Below are positions 37,340-38,024 of a DNA stretch of 38,024 nucleotides, in pieces. The translations under genes and the position numbers were made by a program. The stretch lies in IMG/VR virus record IMGVR_UViG_3300003267_000490, positions 1 through 38,024 of that record; one strand, given 5' to 3'. Each line of letters opens with the position of its first letter. The first letter of the stretch is position 1. This DNA is from a virus. The notes below the pieces were generated by a model. That model had not been told where the DNA came from and ran no database searches. It was given only the letters and a program-made list of their open reading frames with translations.

Positions 37340-37704
37340 TCTTCCCGATGCGGCACCAGTCCGTACCGCTCGGCGATATCGGCGAGGACGCGCATATAGT
37401 CGGCGATGGGGTAACGACCGACGGCGTTCCAGTCGTGGGCGAATCGCATGTCGGCCAGGAGCGCGGCGGCGTCCGCGTCGTCCGGGACGCCGCTGGCGCG
37501 GAGCGCCTGTTGGAGCGTCGGGTTCTCGAGTCCGCACTGTTCGAGCATCGGGAAGTACGCGGCGTCGTCGATCTGGGCGCCCACGGCGCACCGGCACCCG
37601 CCGGGACCGCGGTAGACGCACCCGCCAGTTGTGGGATCCCGCCCGTAGCCCCACGTCACCGCGGCGTGCCGCGCGGCCTCGTACATGTCCTGCATCGTCT
37701 TCAC
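37330..37704 (-). CDS. Conserved-type phage protein with CAVG motif
   Basis: 124 residues. The segment GGCVYRGPGGCRCAVGAQIDDAAYFPMLEQ follows a pattern I associate with uncharacterised phage proteins (tyrosine, Cys-Ala-x-Gly, then a helical C-terminus). Function unknown. Its start, GTG 37704, has AGGAGGG 5-6 bp upstream, and the TTTAGGTTGACA here has no -10 at the right distance, so this copy differs from the leaderless ones. Confidence 0.75.
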   Translation of the reverse strand: MKTMQDMYEAARHAAVTWGYGRDPTTGGCVYRGPGGCRCAVGAQIDDAAYFPMLEQCGLENPTLQQALRASGVPDDADAAALLADMRFAHDWNAVGRYPIADYMRVLADIAERYGLVPHREDLG

Positions 37705-37715
37705 GTCGTCCCTCC

Positions 37716-37727
37716 TGTCAACCTAAA
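37716..37727 (-). repeat. TTTAGGTTGACA element without -10
   Basis: It lies between thyA and the next gene and runs straight into the Shine-Dalgarno AGGAGGG. No TAGxxT follows at 17-18 bp. Confidence 0.7.
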
Positions 37728-37728
37728 T

Positions 37729-37764
37729 ACGCATCACACGCATCACACGCATCACACGCATCAC
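37729..37764. repeat. Four tandem 9-bp repeats at thyA end
   Basis: ACGCATCAC four times in a row. The last copy holds the thyA stop codon. The unit is a multiple of three, so gain or loss would shift only the non-coding tail. Confidence 0.9.
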
Positions 37765-38024
37765 ACGGCGACGTCGAAGCGGATCGCCGGATGGTGTTGG
37801 TAGTTTTCGAGCTGGACGTCCTCGAACGTCATCTCGAGCACCGGCTTCTTCGCCAGGCGCAGCGTCGGCAGCGGGAACGGCTCGCGCTCGAGCTGCATCT
37901 TCAGGCCCTCGACGTGGTTCAGGTACACGTGGGCATCGCCCATCGTGTGGATGAAGAACCGCGGCACGAGGTTGCACTCCTGCGCGATCATCGACTGCAA
38001 GAGCGCGTAGCTCGCGATGTTGAA
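37761..38024 (-). CDS. thyA: Thymidylate synthase ThyA, C-terminal part
   Basis: Partial: the right edge cuts the gene, leaving 87 residues and the stop. The run [55 protein letters not shown] matches the ThyA core: FNIASYALL, the GDAHVYLNH block that binds dUMP, and REPxPLP. It methylates dUMP to dTMP with methylene-tetrahydrofolate. Phages carry it to supply thymine nucleotides for replication. Confidence 0.96.
   Translation of the reverse strand, partial: FNIASYALLQSMIAQECNLVPRFFIHTMGDAHVYLNHVEGLKMQLEREPFPLPTLRLAKKPVLEMTFEDVQLENYQHHPAIRFDVAV

Noticed and set aside
37729-37764. 9-bp repeats considered as iterons or CRISPR
   Set aside because: Too short and without spacers; only four units, placed over a stop codon. 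An origin role cannot be supported.

Overview
The window is about 38 kb of a tailed bacteriophage with a siphovirus-type, lambda/HK97-like head and tail module. By eye it is roughly two-thirds GC. All recognised genes but one lie on the minus strand, so transcription runs from high to low coordinates. The right edge cuts a thymidylate synthase gene, so the genome continues past the window. The phage has an overlapping Rz/Rz1 spanin pair with an outer-membrane-type lipoprotein, which points to a Gram-negative host of high GC. I see no integrase, repressor or excisionase here.

Layout, right to left in the direction of transcription. (1) 36.0-38.0 kb: thyA (partial) and five or six small unknown genes, most with their own promoter. 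(2) 34.9-35.9 kb: a DNA-binding protein, then a 460-bp AT-rich non-coding region with dyads and inverted repeats, then the small terminase gene. (3) 31.2-34.1 kb: an island of tiny genes between small and large terminase. Several are flanked by a hairpin and a promoter, and one is a secreted Cys-rich protein on the plus strand. (4) 21-31 kb: large terminase, portal, unknown proteins, head-tail connectors, XkdF-like protease, scaffold, capsid cement, major capsid, neck protein and tail terminator. (5) 4.4-21 kb: tail tube, tail-assembly chaperones with a programmed -1 frameshift, tape measure, an exported beta-helix protein, structural proteins, a gpL-like protein with four cysteines and a 1,807-residue gpJ-like hub/receptor-binding protein. 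(6) 2.6-4.4 kb: lysis-type membrane proteins and spanins, with no endolysin visible. (7) 0-2.6 kb: a small unknown protein, a SNF2-type helicase, a coiled-coil phage protein and an initiator-type tRNA-Met.

The most striking signal is a family of near-identical promoters. A TTGACA-type -35 (usually inside TTTAGGTTGACA) is followed by a 17 or 18 bp spacer and a TAGxxT -10, and the start codon lies only 5-9 bp beyond the -10. These geometries predict leaderless mRNAs. The element also ends the preceding gene, because TAG (in TTTAGG) or TGA (in TTGACA) is used as its stop codon. Further copies of TAGGTTGAC lie inside or between structural genes with no fitting -10, often opposite to transcription, which resembles the scattered stoperators of some mycobacteriophages. 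A phage copy of an initiator-type tRNA in the same genome suggests that initiation on leaderless messages may be something this phage has specialised in. That link is inference. Structural genes, by contrast, are tightly packed with GTGA, TGATG or TAATG start-stop overlaps and several have ordinary Shine-Dalgarno sequences.
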